The notes under the pieces were generated by a model that saw only the letters and a program-made list of their open reading frames with translations, was not told where the DNA came from and did no database searches. A program made the position numbers and the translations under genes. Source: Rahnella bonaserana (GTDB lineage: Bacteria > Pseudomonadota > Gammaproteobacteria > Enterobacterales > Enterobacteriaceae). Taken from it: a DNA stretch of 64,000 nt. This document shows, one piece after another, positions 28,495 through 37,489 of the stretch (within the stretch, counting starts at the first letter, position 1; each line of letters opens with the position of its first letter). The stretch lies in contig NZ_JAFMOW010000057.1 in assembly GCF_019049675.1 (NCBI RefSeq), positions 123,232 to 187,231 of the forward strand, given 5' to 3'.

Positions 28495-29154
28495 TTATTG
28501 CAACTGACGCAGCGTCAGATAACCGCCAAATACTGCACCAGTATCAATATAAAACTGATTAGCGAACTGCATCGCGGGTTCCACCGGCGTATGGCCGAAA
28601 TAGAATTCGTCAGCTCCGGAAATAGGTTTGTAACGCCCTGCCAGAGCAAAGTTAACGCGATCCCGGTTCCAGATAATTTCGTAACCATCCAGAAGCTTAC
28701 CGAAAACATAGTCATCGGAAATATAATCAGCGTGGGCGATAACAATAAGCTTAGCTTCACGGGTCGTCAGTTCCAGCACATGCGGCAGTTTATCGGCCTG
28801 TAAAATCAGTGACTTTGCTTCTTCCTGCTTTTCGCCTTGCAGCGCATAAAACCAGTCCCCACCATTGCGCAGCCAGCGGGGAATATTTTCTTCATTTACT
28901 GCATCAATGGCCATCTGTTCATGATTGCCCCTCACACAGGAAAAACAGGGTTCATTCATCAACTTCAGACATCCCACACTGTCAGGCCCGCGGTCGGCGA
29001 GATCTCCGACTGACAGCAACAAATCCCGATGCGGGTCGAAGGCCACTTTCGCCAGTTTCTCTTCAAGCAGGCTCAGGCAGCCATGTAAATCTCCGACAAT
29101 ATAAATGTGTCTGTAAACCGAACCATCTATACGCTGGTAAATTGCGGAAGTCAT
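28495..29154 (-). CDS. prpA: Serine/threonine protein phosphatase PrpA (PphA)
   Basis: This is a 219-residue calcineurin-like metallophosphatase of the PPP type. The signature motifs are GDLHGC, GDLADRG and RGNHEQ, with later metal-ligand regions IAHADY and FGHTPV, ending in DTGAVFGGYLTLRQL. E. coli PrpA/PphA dephosphorylates proteins in response to misfolding through CpxR. The start at 29154 gives the E. coli-like N-terminus (YQRIDGSVYRHIYIVGD). The frame stays open to 29262, where the extension looks unnatural and contains a 13-bp direct repeat (GAAGTGGAAAGCA at 29209 and 29229). Confidence 0.9.
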   Translation of the reverse strand: MTSAIYQRIDGSVYRHIYIVGDLHGCLSLLEEKLAKVAFDPHRDLLLSVGDLADRGPDSVGCLKLMNEPCFSCVRGNHEQMAIDAVNEENIPRWLRNGGDWFYALQGEKQEEAKSLILQADKLPHVLELTTREAKLIVIAHADYISDDYVFGKLLDGYEIIWNRDRVNFALAGRYKPISGADEFYFGHTPVEPAMQFANQFYIDTGAVFGGYLTLRQLQ

Positions 29155-29399
29155 ACGCAGGAAGGCCCCCTTAAAGAAGTGAATCTTTTGAGTGTAACGC
29201 ATCGAGGTGAAGTGGAAAGCAGAGAACGGAAGTGGAAAGCATAAAGAAAACCGAAAGGTCATTTTCCCGAGGCATCAGCGGCTTGTGCGCTCTCTACACT
29301 GAGTTGACGCTGAAATCCACTGATAATTAAATTATCGTTAAGTAACTGACGCCTTTTTGTGCTAGACTACTGCCCGCTCTAAGTAAAACCGGAGGTTTT

Positions 29400-29666
29400 A
29401 TGAGTTCCACAGTTGTAAGCGCTCACGACGAGTGTCCGTTGTGCCAAAGCACGAATAAGACGTCGGTCAATATGTCGGCAAAAATTGTTACTGTGACCTG
29501 CACATCTTGTGGCCGGTACAGTATCTTCCGTAAAACCATGGAAGAGATCTCAATTGACCGTAAGAAACGTGTTGCCCTGCAGGCGTTTTTCACCAGCCAG
29601 CCTAACTACCACCTGCCTTTATCTATCAGGGCACTGAGCAATACTGAATCACCGGGTGAATTCTGA
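29400..29666 (+). CDS. Small putative zinc-ribbon protein
   Basis: This is an 88-residue soluble protein with two cysteine pairs spaced like a zinc ribbon: CPLCQS near residue 13 and CTSCGR near residue 36. The rest has no recognised domain (DRKKRVALQAFFTSQPNYHLPL). GGAGG six bases before the ATG is a strong ribosome site. The promoter region holds a good -10-like CTAGACTACT context just upstream, but I cannot define it. Function unknown; zinc binding is inferred only. Confidence 0.75.
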   Translation: MSSTVVSAHDECPLCQSTNKTSVNMSAKIVTVTCTSCGRYSIFRKTMEEISIDRKKRVALQAFFTSQPNYHLPLSIRALSNTESPGEF

Positions 29667-29915
29667 CCCTAAAAACGCCCCTCGGGGCTGTTTTAATTTC
29701 TGATTTTCTTCATTCCTTTTATCCTTAACCAACATTCTGTTCAGAAATAAAACTCTGACTGCGGCTGTTTGCGCGAAGGATGTCATCGAAGAAACACTTA
29801 AGGCCTCCTGTTGCAGGTGGCCTTTTTTATTGCGTCTGTTTTGTGGCAACGGCTGGTGTTGCATCCGGGTAGTAGCGTCAGAGTGGTAGCAGCGGAAAGT
29901 GCATGAATTTCAGAC
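29667..29915. other. Intergenic region with a strong rightward terminator at 29798-29832
   Basis: A weak hairpin (GCCCC-TCG-GGGC) lies just after the zinc-ribbon gene at 29675-29690. A second, better hairpin (AGGCC...GGCCT followed by TTTTTT) at 29798-29832 points rightward with no annotated gene between them. This leaves room for a short RNA of about 100 nt. No protein-coding frame looks real. Confidence 0.45.
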
Positions 29916-29940
29916 ATAAAAAAACCACCCGAAGGTGGCT
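29916..29940 (-). terminator. Terminator of the tRNA operon
   Basis: On the reverse strand GCCACC-TTCG-GGTGG is followed by seven T's, just downstream of tRNA-Leu. Confidence 0.88.
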
Positions 29941-29990
29941 ATAACGACATTACTACTATATTGCTTTTGATTATTCTTTGCATTTTCCCA

Positions 29991-30076
29991 TGGTACCCGG
30001 GACGAGACTTGAACTCGTACAGCCATAAGCCGAGGGATTTTAAATCCCTTGTGTCTACCGATTCCACCACCCGGGC
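29991..30076 (-). tRNA. leuZ: tRNA-Leu(TAA)
   Basis: The reverse strand gives an 86-nt tRNA with acceptor GCCCGGG / CCCGGGT, a long variable arm typical of class II leucine tRNAs, anticodon loop TTTAAAA (anticodon TAA) and encoded CCA. It is third in the Gly-Cys-Leu cluster downstream of pgsA, as in E. coli glyW-cysT-leuZ. Confidence 0.96.
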
Positions 30077-30087
30077 TCCGGGAAAAT

Positions 30088-30161
30088 TGGAGGCGCGTTC
30101 CGGAGTCGAACCGGACTAGGCGGATTTGCAATCCGCTACATAACCGCTTTGTTAACGCGCC
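30088..30161 (-). tRNA. cysT: tRNA-Cys(GCA)
   Basis: 74-nt tRNA on the reverse strand; acceptor GGCGCGT / ACGCGCC, anticodon GCA inside TTTGCAA, TTCGACT T-loop, encoded CCA. Middle member of the pgsA-linked tRNA cluster. Confidence 0.97.
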
Positions 30162-30219
30162 TTAAATCTTACTACTTGTCTTGCACTTAAACCAATTCAC
30201 GAACCAGTTTAATAAAATT

Positions 30220-30295
<76 letters not shown>

Positions 30296-30442
30296 TTTAA
30301 TCAGAACGTACTGATTTTTTTAACTAATCTTCTGGCATAAGACTGGCTGCCTTCCGATGCGTTGCATTCTACTGACCTGACGGATTGAGTCAATAAAATT
30401 ATTACTTCAGGCGATCGTTTGACGTTTTTTACGTCAGTTTGA

Positions 30443-30991
30443 TCAGGGTTCCAGCAAATCGTGGCGCGCAGCGTTCAGATATTGGAACATTGACCAGAAA
30501 GTCAGCACCGCAGCAATGTACAACGCCACGACACCCACGCCCACAACAATCGGATCTGGACGCCATAATAATGCAACCAGCGACAGCATTTGCGCGGTGG
30601 TCTTCACTTTACCAATCCACGATACCGCCACGCTGCTTCGCTTACCAATTTCAGCCATCCATTCACGCAATGCTGAAATGATAATTTCACGGGCAATCAT
30701 GGTCGCAGCAGGTAACGTAATCCACCAGGAGTGGAAATACTCCGCCACCAGCACCAGCGCAATGGCTACCATCACTTTATCGGCGACGGGATCCAGAAAC
30801 GCACCGAAGCGGGTCGTTTGCTTCAGACGACGAGCCAGATAACCATCAAACCAGTCAGTCGCGGCAGCAAAAACGAAGATCAACGCACAAGCCAGCGGTG
30901 CCCAGGGATAAGGCAGGTAGAAGGCCAGCACGAAGAACGGTATCAGTACAACGCGAAACAGGGTAAGGCACGTAGGTATATTAAATTGCAT
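30443..30991 (-). CDS. pgsA: Phosphatidylglycerophosphate synthase
   Basis: This 182-residue inner-membrane enzyme joins CDP-diacylglycerol and glycerol-3-phosphate, the committed step to phosphatidylglycerol and cardiolipin. The CDP-alcohol phosphotransferase motif D-x2-D-G-x2-A-R-x8-G-x3-D-x3-D is visible as [20 protein letters not shown] followed by FLDPVADK. Four to five hydrophobic segments surround it. It lies 56 bases downstream of uvrC on the same strand and upstream of the Gly-Cys-Leu tRNAs, the conserved enteric uvrY-uvrC-pgsA-tRNA order. Confidence 0.96.
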   Translation of the reverse strand: MQFNIPTCLTLFRVVLIPFFVLAFYLPYPWAPLACALIFVFAAATDWFDGYLARRLKQTTRFGAFLDPVADKVMVAIALVLVAEYFHSWWITLPAATMIAREIIISALREWMAEIGKRSSVAVSWIGKVKTTAQMLSLVALLWRPDPIVVGVGVVALYIAAVLTFWSMFQYLNAARHDLLEP

Positions 30992-31047
30992 AGCGAAGGT
31001 AACTGTTTGTCCGGTGTGGATATTATGAGTATGTTGCTACAACGCCC

Positions 31048-32883
31048 TTAGTGTTTCAACGCATTATGAATCTTTTCTGCCAATGCGATAGAAATACCCG
31101 GCACCTGTGCAATTTCCTCTACGCTGGCATTCAGTAATGGCTGAATGCCTCCCATGTATTTCAGTAAAACCTGACGCCGTTTCGGCCCGACGCCTTCGAT
31201 TTCTTCCAGTGCGCTGGTGGTGCGGACTTTAGCGCGTCTCTGCCGGTGGCCCGTAATGGCATGATTGTGTGAATCATCACGAATATGCTGAATAACGTGC
31301 AGAGCCGGAGAATCTGCCGGTAACGCAATCCCCTCGCCTTCTGGCACAAAGAACAAGGTTTCCAGTCCGGCTTTACGATCCGCCCCCTTGGCGATACCAA
31401 TCAGCAACGGTTTAGATTTATCCCACTCCACATTCAGCGAATGAAACACGTCCAGCGCCATGCCAAGCTGCCCTTTACCGCCATCGATAAAGATTACATC
31501 CGGGATTTTATTATCATCCAGCGCTTTGCCATAGCGGCGCTGCAATACCTGCGCCATCGCGGCGTAGTCATCGCCGGGCGTAATGCCGGTGATGTTATAG
31601 CGCCGGTATTCAGAACGCACCGGACCGTTGCCGTCGAAAACCACACAAGATGCGACCGTCTGCTCGCCCATAGTATGGCTGATGTCGAAGCATTCCATGC
31701 GGTTAATTTCAGCAAGATGCAGGGTTTTTGCCAGCTCTGCCAGCCGCTGATGAATCGTCGACTGCTGCGCCAGCTTTGTCGTCAGGGCTGTTGAAGCATT
31801 GGTGCGGGCCAGTTTCAGATAACGCGCACGGTCGCCGCGCGGTTTACTCTGTATTTGCACTTTGCGCCCTGCCAGTTCGCTCAGCGATTCGGCCAGCAGA
31901 TCTTTTTCCGCCAGACTGAAGTCCAGCAAGATTTCACCCGGAAGTGTCCGCTGCTGACTGCCCTGCAGATAAAATTGCCCGACAAATGTTTGTACCACTT
32001 CACCCAGGTCAGTGCCACCGGGTACTTTCGGATAATAACTGCGGCTGCCCAGCACTTTGCCCTGCCGGATAAACAAGACGTGCAGACAGGCCATACCGGA
32101 TTCAAAGGCCACGCCGATGACATCCAGATCTTCGCTGTTACCTGACACGAACTGGCGTTCGGTTACGCGGCGTACGGCCTGGATCTGATCTCTTATCCGC
32201 CCGGCATCTTCAAATCGCAGTGACTTGCTGGCTTCTTCCATACGGTTAACAAGCTGAGTGACCACCTGCTGATCTTTACCGGACAGGAACAGGCGAACGT
32301 AATCCACCTGATCTTTATAATCTTCTTCACTCACCAGCCCTTTGACGCACGGCCCCAGGCAACGGCCAATCTGATATTGCAGACAAGGACGCGAGCGGTT
32401 GCTGTAAACACTGTTTTCGCACTGGCGGATCGGGAAAAGTTTTTGCAGCAAAGCCAGTGTTTCACGCACGGCATAAGAGTTCGGGAAAGGCCCGAAATAC
32501 TCGCCTTTGGCGTGTTTTGCACCGCGGTGGACCGTAATTCTTGGGTGATTATCCGCGCTCAGGAAGATCAGCGGATAAGACTTATCATCACGTAATAATA
32601 CGTTATAACGTGGCTGATACAGCTTAATGTAGTTATGTTCGAGGAGCAGCGCTTCCGTTTCCGTATGCGTTACGGTGACATCGATTTGCGCAATATTTTT
32701 GACCAGAGTTTCGGTCTTGCGGCTGGAAACCTGGACGCGAAAATAACTCGAAAGACGTTTTTTAAGGTCTTTGGCTTTACCTACGTAGATTACGGTGCCG
32801 CTGGCGTCATACATCCTGTAGACGCCGGGCTGGCTGGTGACCGTTTTCAGAAAGGCCTTGGGGTCGAAACGCTCATCACTCAC
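31048..32883 (-). CDS. uvrC: Excinuclease ABC subunit C
   Basis: This is the 611-residue nuclease of nucleotide excision repair, making both incisions around a lesion after UvrAB loading. The N-terminal GIY-YIG nuclease is seen in [21 protein letters not shown] (3' incision), followed by CxxC-type [16 protein letters not shown], the UVR/UvrB-binding motif (about 205-240), the RNase H-like 5' nuclease with [18 protein letters not shown] and [10 protein letters not shown], and two helix-hairpin-helix motifs at the C-terminus ([25 protein letters not shown]). Its start overlaps the uvrY stop by 8 bases, giving translational coupling. Confidence 0.97.
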   Translation of the reverse strand: MSDERFDPKAFLKTVTSQPGVYRMYDASGTVIYVGKAKDLKKRLSSYFRVQVSSRKTETLVKNIAQIDVTVTHTETEALLLEHNYIKLYQPRYNVLLRDDKSYPLIFLSADNHPRITVHRGAKHAKGEYFGPFPNSYAVRETLALLQKLFPIRQCENSVYSNRSRPCLQYQIGRCLGPCVKGLVSEEDYKDQVDYVRLFLSGKDQQVVTQLVNRMEEASKSLRFEDAGRIRDQIQAVRRVTERQFVSGNSEDLDVIGVAFESGMACLHVLFIRQGKVLGSRSYYPKVPGGTDLGEVVQTFVGQFYLQGSQQRTLPGEILLDFSLAEKDLLAESLSELAGRKVQIQSKPRGDRARYLKLARTNASTALTTKLAQQSTIHQRLAELAKTLHLAEINRMECFDISHTMGEQTVASCVVFDGNGPVRSEYRRYNITGITPGDDYAAMAQVLQRRYGKALDDNKIPDVIFIDGGKGQLGMALDVFHSLNVEWDKSKPLLIGIAKGADRKAGLETLFFVPEGEGIALPADSPALHVIQHIRDDSHNHAITGHRQRRAKVRTTSALEEIEGVGPKRRQVLLKYMGGIQPLLNASVEEIAQVPGISIALAEKIHNALKH

Positions 32884-33532
32884 TGCCTGATAAAGTCTCC
32901 GTGTTGAACAAACCGTGTCGAATAGCCAAATGGGTTAACTCAACATCGCCGCTGATATTTAATTTACTAAACATCCTATAACGATAACTGTTAACAGTCT
33001 TCGGACTCAAGTTTAGTTGTTCTGAAATTTCATTCACTTTTTGTCCCTTGGTAATCATCAGCATGATTTGTAATTCACGCTCAGATAAGGAATCAAACGG
33101 TGTTTCAGACTGAGGTTCTATCTGGCTCAGTGCCATTTGCTGTGCAATATCAGATGCAATATAACGCTGACCAGAATCGACCAGACGAATCGCATTAACC
33201 ACTTCCTGTGGTGCAGCACCTTTGCTCAGATAACCTGACGCCCCCGCCTGCATCACTTTGGCCGGCAACGGGTTTTCAGTATAAATCGTTAACATGATGA
33301 TCTTGATATCCGGAGAGAAACGAACGATTTTTTTCGTCGCTTCCAGCCCGCCAATACCTGGCATGTTCATATCCATCAGGACAATATCAACATCATTGGT
33401 ACGACACCATTTGACGGCATCTTCACCGCATTGCGCCTCACCAACGACTTTGATGCCTTTGATATCTTCAAGAATGCGTCGGATCCCTGCGCGCACCAGT
33501 TCGTGGTCATCAACAAGAAGAACGCTAATCAA
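32876..33532 (-). CDS. uvrY: Response regulator UvrY (partner of BarA)
   Basis: This is a 218-residue LuxR-class response regulator that activates csrB/csrC small RNAs when phosphorylated by BarA, thereby opposing CsrA. The receiver domain has [18 protein letters not shown], the phospho-acceptor in VLMDMNMPG (Asp54) and TKG-type SKGAAP; the HTH reads [20 protein letters not shown] followed by [19 protein letters not shown]. The start is TTG at 33532, supported by GGAG eight bases upstream and by exact agreement with the E. coli length and N-terminus (V-L-L-V-D-D-H-E). An upstream in-frame ATG (33562) lacks homology. Confidence 0.95.
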   Translation of the reverse strand: MISVLLVDDHELVRAGIRRILEDIKGIKVVGEAQCGEDAVKWCRTNDVDIVLMDMNMPGIGGLEATKKIVRFSPDIKIIMLTIYTENPLPAKVMQAGASGYLSKGAAPQEVVNAIRLVDSGQRYIASDIAQQMALSQIEPQSETPFDSLSERELQIMLMITKGQKVNEISEQLNLSPKTVNSYRYRMFSKLNISGDVELTHLAIRHGLFNTETLSGSE

Positions 33533-33683
33533 AGAGAATTCTCCAAAAAATAAGGGCAACACACCGTCAGGGTCTTCAGGCCAGTCCTACGTATTCAAAC
33601 GCGGCGAACATTAATATTGTTCTCAGACAGCTTATAAATGAAGAGAAGGTGGCAATTAGAGGCCAGCATCAACTAACTCGTCA

Positions 33684-33710
33684 CACTGCCAGTCAGCGGC
33701 AGTGTTTTTT
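33684..33710 (+). terminator. Orphan rightward terminator in the uvrY-yecF gap
   Basis: CACTGCC-AGTCAGC-GGCAGTG is a perfect 7-bp stem followed by six T's. No gene on the plus strand ends just before it. Confidence 0.75.
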
Positions 33711-33873
33711 AATCAGGAAGACACAGTTATTTATTATAGCCCGCGTATTTTACTCTAACATGTCTTCCTGACCAAGGAGTGTCTGCAAAAAACTATTTTG
33801 CTGAATGTAAATGAGAAATGCCATCACCTGTATAAATAATTTATGAAAAAGGCTTTTTAATCAAGGCTCAAAC

Positions 33874-33927
33874 GGCTGGCATTGCCCAGTCTTTTTTCCC
33901 GCAAAAAAATAATGCCAGCCATTTTTT
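33874..33927 (+). terminator. Second rightward hairpin with T-run
   Basis: Perfect 10-bp inverted repeat GGCTGGCATT / AATGCCAGCC with a 27-base loop containing its own T- and A-runs, followed by ATTTTTT. Could be a terminator of an unannotated RNA. Confidence 0.55.
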
Positions 33928-34312
33928 GCGGCTTAAAATCCATTGTTAACCAGGCTGGTTATTTAACCACCAGCGAACCTCATTCATATATATATATGAT
34001 ATGGCCGATGATTATTTGCTACCGCACAAAATGCTGATGGATTATATGAATAAATCTGCACAGTAAGATGAAATGTTCTCAACCGGCAATAATGTTTAGT
34101 ATTCTTTACTCCGTGTACAAAAGCGCTATATGTTTATATCGAATTAACACATTGCGGGAGCCGGCACCGGCGATGCACTAAAACCGGCCAACTATGCTAA
34201 AATGCCGCCACTTTCCACCCTGCGCGTACGGGTGAGTTCATTTTTAGCCCCATTTTTCTGCCCTTTAGAATTCGGCGTGCTGCCTGGCAGCCAGCCTGAG
34301 GAGATATAAATA

Positions 34313-34537
34313 ATGAGTAACTGCGATTTTACAACTGAAGCCAACGTTGAAACACTGGCGACCGAAGTAGCCTGCCTGAAAGCCACACTGACCCTGATCC
34401 TTAAAGCCATCGGTCAGGCTGATGCGGGTAAAGTAATGCTGAACATGGAGCGCTTTGTTGCGCAGATGGAAGACGAGCAACAAGCTGAAGTCTTCAAAAA
34501 CTCCCTGCAGCAGATTAAGTTCGCATACCGCCAGTAA
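34313..34537 (+). CDS. yecF: YecF family protein (DUF2594)
   Basis: This is a 74-residue small cytosolic protein, the same length as E. coli YecF. The conserved core [30 protein letters not shown] and the end [10 protein letters not shown] match the family (two short blocks: [13 protein letters not shown] and IKFAYRQ). Function unknown. In E. coli yecF is also divergent from uvrY, so synteny supports the call. GAGGAG-type ribosome site ahead of the ATG. Confidence 0.92.
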   Translation: MSNCDFTTEANVETLATEVACLKATLTLILKAIGQADAGKVMLNMERFVAQMEDEQQAEVFKNSLQQIKFAYRQ

Positions 34538-34678
34538 TGCATTCAGGAGTCTGTCATCCGACAGGCTCTGCCTTTCCCCCGTTTATCCCCTGCCCTCTGC
34601 TCCGATTTACTGCTTCCCCTTTCTGCTGCGTCTTTCTGCTATAATCAGACTCTGAATTCAATTAACGAGGACCAGAGC

Positions 34679-34852
34679 ATGAGCGATGAAAAGAATAAAG
34701 AAAACAAAAGCAAAGCCGATGAAGTCCATGTCAGCGACGGGTTGGGAGAACTGCTGGAAGTTTCCGAACAACTGACTGAAGAAGAAATTCAGAAAGCGGC
34801 AGAAGAAGCGAAACAAGCCGTTGAAGATGCCAAGAATCAAAAACATCATTGA
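34679..34852 (+). CDS. Small 57-residue charged protein
   Basis: A 58-codon frame starts MSDEKNKENKSKADEVHVSD and continues with an amphipathic Glu/Ala-rich helix (EEIQKAAEEAKQAVEDAKNQ), ending in KHH. Support: GAGG eight bases before the ATG, a TATAAT -10 at 34640-34645 about 35 bases upstream, and coding-like codon use. It ends 3 bases before the AraC gene, so the two may be translated from one message. No family recognised; it may be largely helical or coiled-coil. Confidence 0.68.
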   Translation: MSDEKNKENKSKADEVHVSDGLGELLEVSEQLTEEEIQKAAEEAKQAVEDAKNQKHH

Positions 34853-34855
34853 TTA

Positions 34856-35617
34856 ATGCAGCACAATTTCCTTGCCCCTCATCAGGCGATAGCGCCTCTG
34901 GCTATCGATTACCAGCACGGCGACAGTGAGCCCGCGCACAGCCACAGCTGTTCACAACTGATTCATGCTTTATCAGGCTTGGTGGAAGTTCATACCACGC
35001 TCGGTACCTGGATGGTGCCACCCGGACGCGGCGTCTGGCTACCCGCTTATGTCGAGCACAGCCTGCGTTTTATCGGTGGTGTCAAAGCCCGCACACTGTT
35101 TGTTGAGCCACTGGCCCGTGCCGATTTGCCCGCACAATGTCAGGTCGTGCAAATTTCGCCCTTGCTGCGCGAACTGATCCTCACCTCGCTGACCGTTCCG
35201 GTCGATTACCTGCCCGGCGGTCGCGATGAACGTATTATGGAGCTGTTGCTCGACGAATTACGTCTTTTACCGAGCTTACCTCTTCATCTTCCGGAACCTA
35301 AAGAGCCGGAGCTTCTGGTACTGACTCAACAGATCAGGGCAGACCTGGGTTCATCGTGGGAGCTGGAAGACGTCGCGCAACGCCTGGAGATCAGCAGCCG
35401 CACCCTCTCACGCCGTTTTCAGCGCGAAACGGGTTTGCGTTTTAGTGACTGGGTACGTCAGGCGAAATTACTGGAAGCACTGAACCAGCTGGCGGCAGGC
35501 GTGTCAGTGATTGATGTGGCGCTGGCACTCGGCTATGACAGCCCGAGTGCGTTTAGTGCGATGTTCCGCCGTATACTGGGCGTTTCACCCAGCGAATACT
35601 TTAATCACACCGCTTAA
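34856..35617 (+). CDS. AraC family regulator with cupin sensor domain
   Basis: This is a 253-residue regulator. The N-terminal cupin (about 10-95) contains HSHSCSQLIHALSGLVEV and WMVPPGRGVWLPAYVEHSL; the C-terminal double HTH (about 155-250) contains EDVAQRLEISSRTLSRRFQ and ALALGYDSPSAFSAMFRRI. The architecture resembles NimR/YeaM and RipA-type repressors of efflux genes rather than sugar-responsive AraC. It converges with leuA, 9 bases apart. The target is unknown. Confidence 0.88.
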   Translation: MQHNFLAPHQAIAPLAIDYQHGDSEPAHSHSCSQLIHALSGLVEVHTTLGTWMVPPGRGVWLPAYVEHSLRFIGGVKARTLFVEPLARADLPAQCQVVQISPLLRELILTSLTVPVDYLPGGRDERIMELLLDELRLLPSLPLHLPEPKEPELLVLTQQIRADLGSSWELEDVAQRLEISSRTLSRRFQRETGLRFSDWVRQAKLLEALNQLAAGVSVIDVALALGYDSPSAFSAMFRRILGVSPSEYFNHTA

Positions 35618-35626
35618 TCAGACAAA

Positions 35627-37297
35627 TTATTCAGCCATAATGGCGCTGGCTGCATTAAATAACGCCTGCAAAGACGCGCTGGAAACATCGCTGTCGATCC
35701 CCACGCCATAACAGGTTTCCCCCGGACGCCCCTGACAGCTCAGATAGGCCACTGCACGGCTGTGACTCTGATGTCCCAGCGTATGCTCGTGATAATCGCC
35801 GATTTCCAGTTGCACGTCGAAACTGCGACGCAGCGCATCTGCCGCGCCGGAAAGCAGACCATTACCGCTGCCGGTAATATGCTGATCTTCATTGCGGTAA
35901 CGGATCCGCGCACTGAAATGACAGACGTTTTGTTCATCACTGCGGATGTCATAACCCAGCAGTTTGATTACCGGCTGCTCAGTTAAACCATAACGCTGGC
36001 GGAACAGGCGCCAGATATCACTGGTGCTCATTTCTTTGCCATGCGTATCCGTCTCGCGCTGCACGGCCTTGCTGAAATCAATCTGCAAGCCACGTGGCAA
36101 TTTCAGACCGTGGTTTTGCTCGAGCAGCCACGCCGCCCCGCTTTTCCCTGACTGACTGTTGACGCGGATGACCGCTTCATAGCTGCAACCGACATCGGCC
36201 GGATCCAGCGGCAAGTACGGCACGCGCCAGTACGGGCTTACGGAAGCTTTCTGCGCCGCAAAACCTTTCTTGATAGCGTCCTGATGCGAACCGGAAAACG
36301 CCGTAAACACCAGTTCCCCCGCATAAGGATGGCGCGGATGCACCGGCAACTGATTGCACTCTTCCACTGCTTCAACAATGGCCTGCAAATTACTGAAATC
36401 CAGTTCAGGCGCGACACCCTGTGTATAAAGATTCAGTGCCAGCGTCACGAGATCCACGTTACCCGTGCGCTCGCCGTTTCCGAACAGACACCCTTCCACG
36501 CGATCTGCACCCGCCAGCATGGCCAGTTCGGCACAGGCCACGCCCGTCCCGCGGTCATTGTGCGGATGCACGCTGATTGAAACCTGCTGGCGGCGGCTGA
36601 AATGACGACAGAACCATTCAATCTGATCGGCATAAATATTCGGTGTGCTGACTTCCACGGTGGCTGGTAAATTAATGATCATCGGTCTTTGCGCGCCCGG
36701 CTCCCAGACATCCGCCACGGCTTCACACACTTCAAGCGCAAACTCCAGTTCCGTAAAACAAAACGTTTCCGGTGAATATTCGAACGTCCAGTCGGTTTGC
36801 GAATATTGCTCGCAAAGCTGGCGGATCTGCTGCGCACCGCGCACGGCCAGTTCACGGGTTGCGGCCTGATCCTGATTGAAAACAACTTCGCGGAAAACCG
36901 GCGCGGTGGCGTTATATAAATGCACGATAGCGCGCGGTACGTCTTTCAGGGCTTCGAAAGTGCGCGCAATCAGATCAGGACGCGATGGCGTCAGAACCTG
37001 GATCACCACGTCATCAGGGATCAGCTTGTCTTCAATCAGCCCGCGAACAAAATCAAAATCGGTTTGCGAAGCTGACGGGAATGCGACCTCAATTTGCTTA
37101 AAACCACACTTAATCAGCAAATCGAAAAACTGACGTTTACGCGCATTATCCATCGGCTCCGCCAGCGCCTGATTACCGTCGCGCAAATCACTTGAGCACC
37201 ATTGCGGCGCGGCACTGAGCACATTTCCCGGCCACTGGCGGTCAGGCAAATTGACCTGCGGGAAGGGGCGATATTTCTGCGACGGGTCGTTTAACAT
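35627..37297 (-). CDS. leuA: 2-isopropylmalate synthase, stand-alone yeast-type (LeuA2)
   Basis: This 556-residue enzyme condenses acetyl-CoA and 2-oxoisovalerate in leucine synthesis. The HMGL-like barrel has SSDLRDGNQAL near residue 36, SVHPHNDRGTG near 240 and FGNGERTGNVDLV near 275; a C-terminal LeuA dimer/leucine-sensing domain begins around 430. Length and motifs are those of the fungal/actinobacterial 'LeuA type 2' class, not the 523-residue E. coli type. No leuBCD is adjacent. AAGGAG is well placed before the ATG. It is divergent from the GAF-EAL gene (192-base gap). Either it is the main isopropylmalate synthase or a second isozyme. Confidence 0.9.
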   Translation of the reverse strand: MLNDPSQKYRPFPQVNLPDRQWPGNVLSAAPQWCSSDLRDGNQALAEPMDNARKRQFFDLLIKCGFKQIEVAFPSASQTDFDFVRGLIEDKLIPDDVVIQVLTPSRPDLIARTFEALKDVPRAIVHLYNATAPVFREVVFNQDQAATRELAVRGAQQIRQLCEQYSQTDWTFEYSPETFCFTELEFALEVCEAVADVWEPGAQRPMIINLPATVEVSTPNIYADQIEWFCRHFSRRQQVSISVHPHNDRGTGVACAELAMLAGADRVEGCLFGNGERTGNVDLVTLALNLYTQGVAPELDFSNLQAIVEAVEECNQLPVHPRHPYAGELVFTAFSGSHQDAIKKGFAAQKASVSPYWRVPYLPLDPADVGCSYEAVIRVNSQSGKSGAAWLLEQNHGLKLPRGLQIDFSKAVQRETDTHGKEMSTSDIWRLFRQRYGLTEQPVIKLLGYDIRSDEQNVCHFSARIRYRNEDQHITGSGNGLLSGAADALRRSFDVQLEIGDYHEHTLGHQSHSRAVAYLSCQGRPGETCYGVGIDSDVSSASLQALFNAASAIMAE

Positions 37298-37489
37298 ACG
37301 ATTCTCCTTGGGGTTTAGAGGCAGCTGCGATGCGCCGGTAGATTCATAGTACGCAAACGATAACTTCCTGCGCCTGACTAACTGACAGCCACCCTCGCAA
37401 AACGGACAAAAGAAAATGATAAATGAATCAAAGTCACGCTATAGTGCATAACTAAACGCGTCCAGCTCGGCGATCAGAGGTCGTACAGA

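Larger units (their letters stand above)
33563..34312. other. 750-bp gene-free region upstream of uvrY and yecF, with two rightward hairpins
   Basis: No convincing protein frame. Two plus-strand hairpins with T-runs are present: CACTGCC-AGTCAGC-GGCAGTG-TTTTTT (33684-33710) and GGCTGGCATT...AATGCCAGCC followed by ATTTTTT (33874-33927). There are also a dyad AACCAGGCTGGTT (about 33947) and an AT dinucleotide run (33979-33995). The hairpins could end transcripts that initiate inside this region or antisense to the uvrY leader. It must also hold promoters for uvrY (leftward) and yecF (rightward). Confidence 0.5.

Noticed and set aside
29649..29864. 71-residue reverse frame between the zinc-ribbon gene and tRNA-Leu
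   Set aside because: Covers two hairpins and AT-rich DNA, with no family or start signal; noncoding reading preferred.
37298..37489. Leucine leader peptide or T-box attenuator upstream of leuA
   Set aside because: No short Leu-rich frame followed by alternative hairpins was found in the divergent gap.
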